A stretch of 64,000 nt of DNA from Agromyces sp. H17E-10 (GTDB lineage: Bacteria > Actinomycetota > Actinomycetes > Actinomycetales > Microbacteriaceae), in the NCBI RefSeq assembly GCF_022919715.1, contig NZ_CP095042.1:3224001-3288000 (forward strand), given 5' to 3'. Both the position numbers and the translations under genes were made by a program. A model generated the notes under the pieces. The model saw only the letters and a program-made list of their open reading frames with translations, was not told the origin of the DNA and did not search any database. Positions within the stretch are counted from its first letter, which is position 1. Each line of letters starts with the position of its first letter. Below, piece by piece: positions 32,716 to 41,864 of this stretch.

Positions 32716-35700
32716 GTGAGCCTCAAGGGTCTGAACACGGCGCTTTCGCGCGCCTCCACGATCGATCGCGCCCTCGCCGAGGCACAGCGCAACGCCGACT
32801 TCTCGGCGCCCTCGGGTCTCGATGCGCCGCTGCTCGCGGCGCTCCTCGAACGCCGCGCCGCCGCCGGGCTCGCGCCCGCGATGCTCGTCGTCACGGCCAC
32901 GAGCCGCGAGGGCGAGGCGCTGCGCGCCTCGCTCGCCCCGTACCTCCCCGACGCCGAACTCCTCGAGTTCCCCGCGTGGGAGACGCTGCCGCACGAGCGC
33001 CTGTCGCCGAGCGCCGAGACGGTCGGGCGACGCCTGCACGCCCTCCGTCGCCTGCACGAATGGGCCGAGCAGCCCGGGGCGCGGCATCCCCTCGTCGTCG
33101 TCGCCTCGGTGCGCGCGGCGCTGCAGCCGATCGCCGACAACCTCGCCGCGCTCGAGCCCATCGAGCTCGTCGAGGGCGGGCGCGGCCACGACCTCTCGCA
33201 GATCGCACTGCGCCTCGTCGACCTCGCGTACGCCCGCGTCGACATGGTGTCGCGTCGCGGCGAGTTCGCGGTGCGCGGCGGCATCCTCGACGTCTTCCCG
33301 CCGACGGCCGATCACCCCGTGCGGGTCGAGTTCTTCGGCGACGAGGTCGAGGAGCTCCGCGCGTTCTCGGTCGCCGACCAGCGGTCGCTGCCCGAGCCGG
33401 TCGAGCGCGTGCGCCTCGCGCCGAGCCGAGAGCTGCTGCTCACGCCGGCGGTGCGCCAGCGGGCCCGCGAGATGGTGCACGAGTTCCCGAGCCTGTCGGC
33501 GATGCTCGAGAAGATCGCCGAGGGCATCCCCGTCGAGGGCATGGAGTCGCTCGCCCCCGCGCTCACCGAACGACTCGTGCCGATCGCGCACTACCTGCCG
33601 CGCGAGGCGGCCGTCGCCGTCATCGCGCCCGAACGCGTCGCGGGGCGTGCCGTGAGCCTCGCCGAGACGAACCGCGAGTTCCTCGCCGCCGCGTGGAGCG
33701 CCGCGACCGTCGGCGCGGGCGCACCGATCGACCTCGACGCGGGCGACTTCCTGACCGTCGCGCAGCTGCGCGAGGCGACCCTGTTCAGCGCGCCCGGCGA
33801 GGCCGACCCGGGCCGGGTCTGGTGGACCCTCTCGCCGTTCGACGCGGGCGACGCGGCCGAAGACCTCGAACTGGACGCCTCGTACGTGCGGCTCGCCGCG
33901 AACGCGATGCCGAGCTTCCAGGGCAACGTCGCCGGCGCGGTCGACCACGTCGCCGAACGGCTGCGCGAGGGCTGGTCGCTCGTCGTCGCCTCCGCCGGCC
34001 AGGGGCTCGTCGAGCGCGCGCTCGACGTGCTCGCCGACGCGGGGCTCGCCGGGCGCATCGTCGACGAGGTGCCCGCCGCGCTCGACGCCGGCGTCGCGTA
34101 CCTCGTGCAGGCCGAGGCATCCCGCGGCTTCGAGGTGCCCGAGGCGAAGCTGGGCCTCATCGCCGAAGCCGAGTTCTACGGCCGGTCGGCCGGCTACGAC
34201 GCGCGCGCCGGCAAGAAGCTCGCGACCCGCCGCCGCAACGTCGTCGACCCGCTGCAGCTGAAGCCCGGCGACTACGTCGTGCACTCGACGCACGGCATCG
34301 GCAAATTCATCGAGCTCGTGCAGCGCGAGGTCGCGACGGGCACCCGGCCGAAGGGTCCGAGCCGTACCGCGGGCATCGCGGGGCAGCCGACGACCGTGCG
34401 CGAGTACCTCGTGCTCGAGTACGCGTCGTCGAAGCGCGGGCAGGCGGGCGACCGGCTGTTCGTGCCGATGGACCAGCTCGACCTGCTCTCGCGCTACGTC
34501 GGCGGCGAGGCGCCGTCGCTCTCGAAGATGGGCGGCAGCGACTGGTCGCAGGCCAAGTCGAAGGCGCGAAAGGCCGTGCGCGACATCGCCGTCGAGCTCG
34601 TGAAGCTCTACTCGGCGCGTATGGCGGCGAAGGGGCACGCGTTCGGCCCCGACACCCCGTGGCAGCACGAACTCGAGGAGGCGTTCCCGTTCGCCGAGAC
34701 GCACGACCAGCTGCAGACGATCGACGAGGTGAAGGCCGACATGGAGCGGCCGATCCCCATGGACCGGCTGCTCGCGGGCGACGTCGGCTTCGGCAAGACC
34801 GAGGTCGCGGTGCGGGCCGCGTTCAAGGCGATCCAAGAGGGCAAGCAGGTCGCGATGCTCGTGCCGACGACCCTGCTCGTCAAGCAGCATCTCGAGACGT
34901 TCAACGAACGGTATGCGGGATTCCCCGTGCACGTGCGGGCGCTCAGCCGGTTCCAGACCGACAAGGAGGCGCGCGACACGATCGCGGGCCTCGCCGACGG
35001 CACGGTCGACATGGTCATCGGCACGCACCGCATCCTCACCGAGAAGGTGCGCTTCAAAGACCTCGGCCTCATGATCATCGACGAGGAGCAGCGGTTCGGC
35101 GTCGAGCACAAGGACGCGCTGAAGAAGCTCAAGACGAACGTCGACATCCTCGCGATGAGCGCGACGCCCATCCCGCGGTCGCTCGAGATGGCGGTCACGG
35201 GCATCCGCGAGATGTCGACGCTCGCGACCCCGCCCGAAGACCGGCACCCGATCCTCACGTTCGTGGGGCCGTACTCCGAGCAGCAGGTCGCCGCCGCGAT
35301 CCGCCGCGAGATGCTGCGCGAGGGCCAGGTGTTCTTCGTGCACAACCGGGTCTCGTCGATCAACCGCGTCGCGGCACAGCTCGCCGAACTGGTGCCCGAG
35401 GCGCGCATCGCCGTCGCCCACGGCCAGCTCAACGAGCACTCGCTCGACCAGATCGTGAGCGACTTCTGGGAGCGCAAGTTCGACGTGCTCGTCTCGACGA
35501 CGATCATCGAGACCGGCCTCGACATCTCGAACGCCAACACGATCATCATCGACCGCGCCGACAAGTACGGGCTGTCGCAGCTGCACCAGCTGCGCGGCCG
35601 CGTCGGCCGTGGCCGCGAGCGCGCGTACGCGTACTTCCTCTACGACCCGGCGAAGCCGCTCTCCGAGACGGCGCACGACCGGCTCTCGACGATCGCGGCC

Positions 35701-36351
35701 AACAACGAGCTCGGCAGCGGCATGCAGGTCGCCCTGAAAGACCTCGAGATCCGCGGCGCGGGCAACCTGCTCGGCGCCGAGCAGGCCGGGCACATCGCGG
35801 GCGTCGGATTCGACCTCTACCTGCGCATGATCGGCGAGGCGGTGTCGACGTTCCGCGGCGACGTCGCCGAGGGGCAGACCGAGCTCAGGCTCGAACTCCC
35901 GGTCGACGCGCACATCCCCGACGAGTACGTCGACAGCGAGCGGCTGCGCCTCGAGGCCTACCAGAAGCTCTCGGCCGCGAGCGGACCGGCTTCGAAGGAC
36001 GGTCAGATCGACCAGGTGCTCGAGGAGCTCGTCGACCGCTACGGCGCCCCGCCCGAGTCGGTCGAACACCTCGTCGCCGTCTCGCGGTTGCGCCGCCAGG
36101 CGCAGCTCGCGGGACTCGGCGAGGTCATCGCGACGGGCTCGAAGCTGCGCATCGGGCCCGCGCAGATCCCCGACTCGCGCCGGGTGCGGCTCGAGCGCAT
36201 GTATCCGGGCGCGAAGCACTTCGCGCAGAACGACGTGATCCTCGTGCCCTGGCCGACGCCCGGCGGCGAGCCGCCCGGCGACGCCGACCTCATCGAGTGG
36301 GTGTCGCGGCTCATCGCGAACATCTTCGAGCCCGCGCCCGCCGCGGCCTGA
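32716..36351 (+). CDS. mfd: transcription-repair coupling factor
   Basis: DNA translocase of 1211 residues that removes RNA polymerase stalled at lesions and recruits UvrA. Domains in order: UvrB-like module (about 30-350, SRRGEFAVRGGILDVFPP), the RNA-polymerase-interacting domain (about 505-600, PGDYVVHSTHGIGKF), SF2 translocase with Walker A GDVGFGKTEVA near 690, DEEQRFG (box II), SATPIPRSLEMA and QLRGRVGRGRERAY, then the C-terminal TRCF domain. GTG start, leaderless. It is full length and lacks oddities. Confidence 0.97.
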   Translation: MSLKGLNTALSRASTIDRALAEAQRNADFSAPSGLDAPLLAALLERRAAAGLAPAMLVVTATSREGEALRASLAPYLPDAELLEFPAWETLPHERLSPSAETVGRRLHALRRLHEWAEQPGARHPLVVVASVRAALQPIADNLAALEPIELVEGGRGHDLSQIALRLVDLAYARVDMVSRRGEFAVRGGILDVFPPTADHPVRVEFFGDEVEELRAFSVADQRSLPEPVERVRLAPSRELLLTPAVRQRAREMVHEFPSLSAMLEKIAEGIPVEGMESLAPALTERLVPIAHYLPREAAVAVIAPERVAGRAVSLAETNREFLAAAWSAATVGAGAPIDLDAGDFLTVAQLREATLFSAPGEADPGRVWWTLSPFDAGDAAEDLELDASYVRLAANAMPSFQGNVAGAVDHVAERLREGWSLVVASAGQGLVERALDVLADAGLAGRIVDEVPAALDAGVAYLVQAEASRGFEVPEAKLGLIAEAEFYGRSAGYDARAGKKLATRRRNVVDPLQLKPGDYVVHSTHGIGKFIELVQREVATGTRPKGPSRTAGIAGQPTTVREYLVLEYASSKRGQAGDRLFVPMDQLDLLSRYVGGEAPSLSKMGGSDWSQAKSKARKAVRDIAVELVKLYSARMAAKGHAFGPDTPWQHELEEAFPFAETHDQLQTIDEVKADMERPIPMDRLLAGDVGFGKTEVAVRAAFKAIQEGKQVAMLVPTTLLVKQHLETFNERYAGFPVHVRALSRFQTDKEARDTIAGLADGTVDMVIGTHRILTEKVRFKDLGLMIIDEEQRFGVEHKDALKKLKTNVDILAMSATPIPRSLEMAVTGIREMSTLATPPEDRHPILTFVGPYSEQQVAAAIRREMLREGQVFFVHNRVSSINRVAAQLAELVPEARIAVAHGQLNEHSLDQIVSDFWERKFDVLVSTTIIETGLDISNANTIIIDRADKYGLSQLHQLRGRVGRGRERAYAYFLYDPAKPLSETAHDRLSTIAANNELGSGMQVALKDLEIRGAGNLLGAEQAGHIAGVGFDLYLRMIGEAVSTFRGDVAEGQTELRLELPVDAHIPDEYVDSERLRLEAYQKLSAASGPASKDGQIDQVLEELVDRYGAPPESVEHLVAVSRLRRQAQLAGLGEVIATGSKLRIGPAQIPDSRRVRLERMYPGAKHFAQNDVILVPWPTPGGEPPGDADLIEWVSRLIANIFEPAPAAA

Positions 36352-36381
36352 GCTCCGCGCGCCGGGCGCGCGCCACCACTT

Positions 36382-36443
36382 CGGCGATCGCCACTGTTTC
36401 GGTCGGCCTTTGGCCCATCCATCCGAACCGGTGGCGATCGCCG
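36382..36443. repeat. 13-bp inverted repeat around a 36-bp loop
   Basis: CGGCGATCGCCAC (36382-36394) and its exact complement (36431-36443) lie between mfd and the GntR gene. Each arm contains the palindrome GGCGATCGCC. It may be the mfd terminator or a cruciform-type regulatory site. Confidence 0.55.
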
Positions 36444-36480
36444 AGTTCGTGGCGGATCGCTCGCGGGCGAAGCCTGTCGC

Positions 36481-36507
36481 ATCTGTACGGTATCATCTAG
36501 TACAGAT
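36481..36507. promoter_or_regulatory. GntR operator and promoter
   Basis: Perfect dyad ATCTGTAC-N11-GTACAGAT that encloses the -10 candidate TATCAT (36491-36496). The architecture fits autorepression by the YtrA-type GntR regulator that starts 20 bp downstream. Confidence 0.75.
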
Positions 36508-36526
36508 GAGACAGAAGGAGGTCGGC

Positions 36527-37060
36527 ATGCAACTCGAGATCGATCCCGAATCCGAGGTGCCGCTGTCGCAGCAGCTGCGCGACCGCGTGGTCGAGGGCAT
36601 CGCCGCTGGCGACCTGCAACCGGGCGACCCGCTCGCGTCGGTGCGCCAGCTGGCCGTCGACTTCGGCATCAACGTCGCGACGGTGAGTCGCGGCTACGAG
36701 CTGCTGCGCGGCGAGGGCCTCGTGCGCACGAACCGGCGGTCCGGATCGGTCGTCGCGCGCGGACCCGAGACGGGCCCGCCGACCGAGGCCTTCCTGCCCG
36801 AGTGGCAGGGGCGGCTGCGCACCCTCCTCGCGGAGGCCGTCGCCCAGGGCGTGCCGGCCGACGCGATCGCGGCGACCGTCGACGTGCAGCTCGCGCGCTT
36901 CGCCGCAGCGCGGTCGACGAACGGGATGCCCCGGCCGGAGCATCCCGACCGAGAAGCCCACGACCCATCGGGCGGCCGTGCGCCGAACCGCGCGGCGAGT
37001 GATCGCGCACGCGGGCCCGTGCCCGAAACGACCGAATCGACGGAGGAAGACCGCACATGA
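36527..37060 (+). CDS. GntR-family regulator, YtrA type
   Basis: A 177-residue protein: winged helix at about residues 8-75 (PLSQQLRDRVVEGIAAGDLQPGDPLASVRQLAVDFGINVATVSRGYELLRGEGLV), then a short helical tail instead of a large ligand domain, and a disordered charged end. YtrA-type regulators normally control a neighbouring membrane operon, and this one overlaps a DUF1648 membrane gene by 4 bp. The ATG at 36527 is preceded by AGAAGGAGGT. A 27-bp dyad over the -10 suggests autoregulation. Confidence 0.88.
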   Translation: MQLEIDPESEVPLSQQLRDRVVEGIAAGDLQPGDPLASVRQLAVDFGINVATVSRGYELLRGEGLVRTNRRSGSVVARGPETGPPTEAFLPEWQGRLRTLLAEAVAQGVPADAIAATVDVQLARFAAARSTNGMPRPEHPDREAHDPSGGRAPNRAASDRARGPVPETTESTEEDRT

Positions 37061-38169
37061 CCCTGTTCTCGATCCTGCTCGGGGCCGTCCTCGTCTCGCT
37101 CATCGCGGTGAGCATGCTCGTCATGCCCGCGCTCGTGCGGCCGACGCTGCCGCTCGGCGTGAGCGTGCCGCGCTCGCGCGTCGACGAACCGGTCGTGCGT
37201 GCCGCCGTGCGCCGCTACCGGGTGATCGTCGTCGTCGGTTGGGTCGCCGCGATCGTCGTGCTCGTGGCCGTCGCACCGGTGGAGCCGTCGATCGCGCTCC
37301 TCGCGTCGGTGCTGCTCTTCCTCGTCGTCTCGGTCGTCGCGTACCTCGTGCCGCGAACCGCGATCCAGCGCGCCAAGCGAGACCAGGGTTGGTACGACGA
37401 CGTCGCGGTGCGCATCGTCGCCGACTCGGCGCCCGCCGAAGTCCCGCGCCCGCCGACGGGGTGGTTCGCCGTATCGCTCGCCCTGCTCGGCGTCGTGAGC
37501 GCGATCGGCATCGCGGGCTACGACCGGGTGCCCGATCCGCTGCCCGTGCACTGGAACGCCGCCGGCGTCGCCGACGCATATGCCGAGAAGAGCATCTGGT
37601 CGGTCTTCGGGCCCCTGCTCATCGGCGGCGCCACCGTCGTCGGGCTCTACGCACTCTCGTTCCTCGTGCGCATCTCGCCCGTGCGCGGGCTCGCCGCCGA
37701 CGACCGGGCGACGAACGCCGCCCGCGCCTTCGCGGTGCGCAGCCTCACGTGCAGCATGCTCGGCCGGCTCATGCTCGGCATCACGGCGATCTTCGCGTGG
37801 ACGTCACTGCTCTCGTGGAGCGACGACGTCTCGCCCGCCGTCGCCGCGGGCGGCACGATCGCGCTCGTCGTCGTGCTGCTGCTCGTCATCGTGATCTTCC
37901 TGTGGCGGTACGCACGCGCGGTCCGCGGTGCGGGCGCCGGCGGGTCGACGGGCGACGCGAATGCCGCAGCTGCGGACGCCCCCGACGACGACCGCCACTG
38001 GAAGGCCGGCATGGTCTACGTGAACGCCGACGACCCGTCGTTCATGGTGCAGAAGCGGTTCGGGGTCGGCTGGACGGTCAACCTCGGTCACCCGGCCGGC
38101 GTCATCGCCGTCGTCGTGCTGCTGGCGCTCGTCGTCGCGGCGCTCGTCGTGCCGCTCGCGCTCGCCTGA
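37057..38169 (+). CDS. DUF1648/DUF5808 membrane protein
   Basis: A 370-residue integral membrane protein with about seven to eight helices. The DUF1648 block is YDRVPDPLPVHWNAAGVADAYAEKS. The C-terminal block WKAGMVYVNADDPSFMVQKRFGVGWTVNLGHPAGV is the DUF5808 pattern. Such proteins are often paired with GntR/YtrA regulators, as here; their role is not established. ATGA overlap with the regulator implies translational coupling. Confidence 0.86.
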   Translation: MTLFSILLGAVLVSLIAVSMLVMPALVRPTLPLGVSVPRSRVDEPVVRAAVRRYRVIVVVGWVAAIVVLVAVAPVEPSIALLASVLLFLVVSVVAYLVPRTAIQRAKRDQGWYDDVAVRIVADSAPAEVPRPPTGWFAVSLALLGVVSAIGIAGYDRVPDPLPVHWNAAGVADAYAEKSIWSVFGPLLIGGATVVGLYALSFLVRISPVRGLAADDRATNAARAFAVRSLTCSMLGRLMLGITAIFAWTSLLSWSDDVSPAVAAGGTIALVVVLLLVIVIFLWRYARAVRGAGAGGSTGDANAAAADAPDDDRHWKAGMVYVNADDPSFMVQKRFGVGWTVNLGHPAGVIAVVVLLALVVAALVVPLALA

Positions 38170-38202
38170 TCGGTCGGCGCGGGGCGCGGCATCCCGCTCG
38201 AT

Positions 38203-39411
38203 TCAGTGGGCGAAGGTGCCGCCACCACCGACGCCCGACCGCGCGCCCTGACGCCGGTACCTCGCCGACCGCAGCGAGACCGCGATCGCGGAGACGACGA
38301 TCGCGATGCCCGACCCGAGCAGCACCGCGAGGGTGCCCTCGTCGGCGACCTCGGGCAGACCCTCGAACGCGAGTTCGTTCATGAGCAGCGACACCGTGAA
38401 CCCGACGCCGCCGAGCGCGCCGACGACGAGCAGGTCGGCGAGCGTGAGCGGTGTGCCCGTGTCGCGTCGTCGCGCGACGAGTCCGCCGAGCCCGCCCGCG
38501 AGCGCGATGCCGACGAGCTTGCCGACGGGCAGGGCGACGAGGATGCCCCAGAACGCCGGGTCGAGCTGGCTCGGTTGCACCTGCGGCACCGGCACCATCG
38601 CCGCCGACAGCGCGAAGAGCGGCAGGACGATGCCGTTCGACCACGGCTCGAGCGCGTGCGCGGCACGGCCGCCTGGACGCCGGCTCATCACGAGGCCGAG
38701 CGCGACGCCCGCGATCGTGGCATGCACGCCCGACCGGTAGACGAAGTACCAGGCCACGACGCCGAGCACCGTGAGCAGGAGCATGATCGGCCACTGCGGC
38801 CGACGCGCGAGGATGTACGGCGAACGTGGCTTCATGAGCCGGCTGACCGCCCCGAACAGGGCGATCGCGATGCCCGCGAACCCGAGCGCGGCGAGGTCGG
38901 CGTCGCTCGTGAAGAAGAACGCGATGATGAGGATCGCGATGAGGTCGTCGAGCACCGCGAGCGCGAGCAGGAACACCCGCACGCGCGTCGGGATCCACCG
39001 GCCGAAGACCGCGAGCACGCCGAGCGCGAACGCGATGTCGGTCGCGGTCGGGATCGGCCAGCCGTCCACCGTCGCCGTGCCGGCGGTGAACGCGACGTAG
39101 ACGAGCGCCGGCACGATGACGCCGCCGACCGCGGCGATCGCGGGCAGCAGGGCCTTCGACAGCGAGTTGAGCTCGCCGATCACGAGTTCGCGCTTGAGCT
39201 CGACGGCGACGATGAAGAAGAAGATCGCGAGCAGGCCGTCGCTGATCCAGTGGCCGACCGACAGGTCGAGGCCGAGCCACGGCAGCTCGAGGTGCGCCGA
39301 CTGCGCCGCGAGCAGCGACGGGCCGATGGCCGTGTTCGCGATGACGAGGCCGAGTGCGGCGGCGGCGAGCAGCAGGCCGGCGGCCCAGCGTTCGGAGCGG
39401 AGGAGGTTCAT
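38203..39411 (-). CDS. nhaA: Na+/H+ antiporter NhaA
   Basis: Secondary antiporter of 402 residues and about twelve helices that exports Na+ in exchange for protons. Diagnostic features are the pair of adjacent aspartates in ALAVLDDLIAILIIAFFF, the TATDIAFALGVLAVFG unwound helix and GGVGFTVSLLMNELAF. The ATG at 39411 is preceded by GAAGGAT; the upstream in-frame extension looks like leader. A Gly-rich basic tail ends the protein. It is divergent from the LysE-type exporter. Confidence 0.95.
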   Translation of the reverse strand: MNLLRSERWAAGLLLAAAALGLVIANTAIGPSLLAAQSAHLELPWLGLDLSVGHWISDGLLAIFFFIVAVELKRELVIGELNSLSKALLPAIAAVGGVIVPALVYVAFTAGTATVDGWPIPTATDIAFALGVLAVFGRWIPTRVRVFLLALAVLDDLIAILIIAFFFTSDADLAALGFAGIAIALFGAVSRLMKPRSPYILARRPQWPIMLLLTVLGVVAWYFVYRSGVHATIAGVALGLVMSRRPGGRAAHALEPWSNGIVLPLFALSAAMVPVPQVQPSQLDPAFWGILVALPVGKLVGIALAGGLGGLVARRRDTGTPLTLADLLVVGALGGVGFTVSLLMNELAFEGLPEVADEGTLAVLLGSGIAIVVSAIAVSLRSARYRRQGARSGVGGGGTFAH

Positions 39412-39539
39412 GCGGATCCTTCGGGGTACGACGTACGTGTGCTGCCGACCAGACTTCCCGGCTCTCCGCGTCGATCCTATCGAGGCGCTGCCCGGGCCGG
39501 ACGGTCGCCGCACCGGCGTCACGCCGCGCGCCCGCCGCT

Positions 39540-39545
39540 TAGGCT
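39540..39545 (+). promoter_or_regulatory. -10 of leaderless LysE-type gene
   Basis: TAGGCT is 6 nt before the ATG. Confidence 0.5.
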
Positions 39546-39551
39546 GGTGCG

Positions 39552-40232
39552 ATGTCCGTCTCGCTCTGGGCGACCCTCCTCGCCGCCTGTTTCGTGATCA
39601 GTTTCACGCCGGGCGCCGGAGCGATCAACACGATGGGCAACTCCCTCAACGTCGGCTTCCGTCGGTCGATCTGGGGCATCCTCGGCCAGCAGGCCGCGCT
39701 CGTCGTGCACATCGTGATCGTCGCGCTCGGGGTGGGGGTGCTCGTCGCAAGCTCGCCCGTGCTGTTCGAGGTGATCCGCTACGCGGGCGCGGCCTACCTC
39801 GTCTACCTCGGCATCCGTCAGCTGATCGCGAAGCCCACGCCGCCGCCGGTGCCGGCAGGCAGCGACGACGACGGCGGCGACGAGCCCGATGCGACGGATG
39901 CTGCGGGCGAGGCCTCCGCCGCGGCCTCCGAGTCGCGGTGGTCGATGTTCCGGAGGGGGCTCTGGGTGAACCTGCTGAACCCCAAGGCGATCGTGTTCTT
40001 CCTCGCGTTCCTGCCGCAGTTCATCCGCCCGAACGAGCCGCTGCTGCCGCAGTACCTGATCGTCGGGGCGACCGTCGTCGTGGTCGACGTGATCGTCATG
40101 TGGGGGTTCTTCGCCGTCGCCGCGCACGGCATGCGGCGGTTCACCCGCTCGGTGCGCGGGCAGCGCATCGTGAACAGCGTGTTCGGCGTGCTCTTCATCG
40201 GCGTGGGCCTGCTGCTCGCGCTCGTGCACTGA
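39552..40232 (+). CDS. LysE/RhtB-family amino-acid exporter
   Basis: A 226-residue membrane protein with six predicted helices. The N-terminal signature SFTPGAGAINTMGNSLNVGFRRSIWGILGQQ is the LysE/RhtB family motif, and FRRGLWVNLLNPKAIVFFLAFLPQFI is the usual mid-protein block. Residues about 95-125 form an unusually acidic, glycine-rich cytoplasmic loop. The substrate is unknown; homoserine/threonine-type exporters are the nearest group. No regulator is adjacent. Confidence 0.9.
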   Translation: MSVSLWATLLAACFVISFTPGAGAINTMGNSLNVGFRRSIWGILGQQAALVVHIVIVALGVGVLVASSPVLFEVIRYAGAAYLVYLGIRQLIAKPTPPPVPAGSDDDGGDEPDATDAAGEASAAASESRWSMFRRGLWVNLLNPKAIVFFLAFLPQFIRPNEPLLPQYLIVGATVVVVDVIVMWGFFAVAAHGMRRFTRSVRGQRIVNSVFGVLFIGVGLLLALVH

Positions 40233-40266
40233 CGCGGGCGACGCCCACGAGCGCCGAGGCGCCGCC

Positions 40267-40272
40267 TAGGCT
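40267..40272 (+). promoter_or_regulatory. -10 of leaderless mazG
   Basis: TAGGCT is 6 nt before the ATG. Confidence 0.5.
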
Positions 40273-40278
40273 GCCGGT

Positions 40279-40953
40279 ATGAGCCAAGCGCACCCCGGTC
40301 TCGACGAACTCATCGCCACCGTCGCCCTGCTGCGCGCGCCCGGCGGCTGCCCGTGGGACGCCGACCAGACGCACGAGTCGCTCGTGCAGTACCTCGTCGA
40401 GGAGAGCTGGGAGCTCATCGACGCGATCGAGGCGGGCGACCGCGCCGAGATGATCGAGGAGCTCGGCGACGTGCTCTACCAGGTGCTCTTCCACGCCGAC
40501 ATCGCCGCGCACACCGAGGGCGAGCGGTTCGACATCGACGACGTCGCACGTCACATGACGGCGAAGATGGTGTCGCGGCATCCCCACGTCTTCGGCGACC
40601 GCGAGGCCGAGACGGCCGACGACGTCGTCGCCTTCTGGGAGGACCTGAAGGCCGATGAGAAGCCGCATCGCACGAGCGTGCTCGACGGGGTGCCGCGCGG
40701 CATGCCGGCGCTCGCCCTCGCGCGCAAGGTGCTCGGCAAGGCCGAGAAGGCGGGCGTCACCGCCGCCGTGATCGCGGATGCCCCGGGGCCGGCGCCCGTC
40801 GCGCCCGCGACGGAGGACGAACTGGGGCGCCTGCTGTTCGGGCTCGCCGCCTCGGCGCGCGAGCAGGGGCTCGACGCGGAGCGCGCCCTGCGCGGTGCCG
40901 TGCGCGACTTCGAGGCCGAGGTCCGGCGCGCCGAGGCGGCCGCGGCCTCCTGA
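40279..40953 (+). CDS. mazG: nucleoside triphosphate pyrophosphohydrolase MazG
   Basis: House-cleaning enzyme that converts (d)NTPs, including damaged ones, to monophosphates plus pyrophosphate. A 224-residue protein with one complete MazG domain (about 5-130). Metal-binding acids are in VEESWELIDAIEAGDRAEMIEELGDVLYQVLFHADI, and the HPHVFGDREAETADDV block is also typical. The C-terminal region is a shortened second half, as in mycobacterial MazG. Leaderless start. It converges with the epimerase gene. Confidence 0.95.
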   Translation: MSQAHPGLDELIATVALLRAPGGCPWDADQTHESLVQYLVEESWELIDAIEAGDRAEMIEELGDVLYQVLFHADIAAHTEGERFDIDDVARHMTAKMVSRHPHVFGDREAETADDVVAFWEDLKADEKPHRTSVLDGVPRGMPALALARKVLGKAEKAGVTAAVIADAPGPAPVAPATEDELGRLLFGLAASAREQGLDAERALRGAVRDFEAEVRRAEAAAAS

Positions 40954-40974
40954 GTCCTTCGGCGTGAGCGGTCC

Positions 40975-41802
40975 TCAGCCCAGCCCGAGCCCGTCGCGCC
41001 ACGACGAGTGCGACGGCCGCCAGCCGAGCGACTTCGCGGTCGCCGCATCCGCCACCCGGCCGGGGCCGCGAGCGCTCACCGCGGGACGGTCGTCGAACCC
41101 CGCGCGCCGGGCGAGCACCCCGGCCCAGTCGTCGAGTTCGGCCGGTTCGTCGTCGACGACGTCGACGATGCCGGCCGGCCAGTCGAGCGCGGCGACCGTC
41201 GCCGAGACCGCGTCCTCGACGTGCAGCCAGTTCGTCGTCTCGGCGATCGCGTCGACGCGCCCCTCGCCCGCGAGGGCCGTGAAGGCGCCGTCGGCCGCGT
41301 ACCAGGTGCCGGGCCCGTAGAGCAGGCCGAATCGCAGCACGACGCCGTGCGGGTGCGCGGTGACGGCGCGCTCGAGTGCGGCGACCGGCTCGTCGTCGGG
41401 CGCCCACGCGATGCTCTCGGCGACGAACCGCTCGACGCCCGCCGCGCGGGCGGCCGCGACGAGCGCCGGTGCCCCCTCGAGCCGGAGCCGCGCGTTCGCG
41501 GCGTAGTCGAGGCCGGCGAGGTCGGTCGCGACGAAGACGATCGCGTCGGGTCGTGCCACGGCGAGTGCCCGCTCGATCGACGCGGGGTCGAGCACGTCGA
41601 GCCGGACCCCGGTCGCGCCCGCACGTTCGATGTCGTCGAATCGCTCGACCCGACGGCTCGTGCCGAAGACGGTGCGGCCGGCGGCGACGAGCGCGCGCAC
41701 CACGGGGGCGCCGAGCACGCCCGTGGCGCCGACGACGAGGATGCGTCGGCCGGCGAACGGCGCGGGCGGCCGCTGGGCGGCGTCGGGCGTCAGGTCTGGC
41801 AT
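40975..41802 (-). CDS. NAD-dependent epimerase/dehydratase (extended SDR)
   Basis: A 275-residue Rossmann protein with the nucleotide-binding motif ILVVGATGVLGAPVVRAL. The region that normally carries YxxxK reads AESIAWAPDDEPVAALERAVTAH, so the catalytic Tyr/Lys pair is not evident and enzymatic activity is uncertain. The sequence LRFGLLYGPGTWYA and the NWLHVEDAVSATVAAL block are typical of the family. I start it at the ATG at 41802 behind GGGAG. The substrate is unknown. It is divergent from hisS with a 62-bp gap. Confidence 0.87.
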   Translation of the reverse strand: MPDLTPDAAQRPPAPFAGRRILVVGATGVLGAPVVRALVAAGRTVFGTSRRVERFDDIERAGATGVRLDVLDPASIERALAVARPDAIVFVATDLAGLDYAANARLRLEGAPALVAAARAAGVERFVAESIAWAPDDEPVAALERAVTAHPHGVVLRFGLLYGPGTWYAADGAFTALAGEGRVDAIAETTNWLHVEDAVSATVAALDWPAGIVDVVDDEPAELDDWAGVLARRAGFDDRPAVSARGPGRVADAATAKSLGWRPSHSSWRDGLGLG

Positions 41803-41864
41803 CGCGTCTCCCGTCGAACGAGTCCGGCACGGAGGCGGCCCGCGCAACTGGAAGAATGGCACGC

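Noticed and set aside
31924..36219. Open frame of over 1400 codons on the minus strand opposite mfd
   Set aside because: Its first part is antisense to mfd and is Arg/His/Val/Glu-rich, typical of antisense frames in high-GC DNA. Only the end, in the same frame, is the true rnhA gene.
40975..41802. Broken SDR gene because the YxxxK motif is not evident
   Set aside because: The frame is intact, of normal length and with conserved flanking motifs, so I keep it as a gene and only note the doubtful activity.
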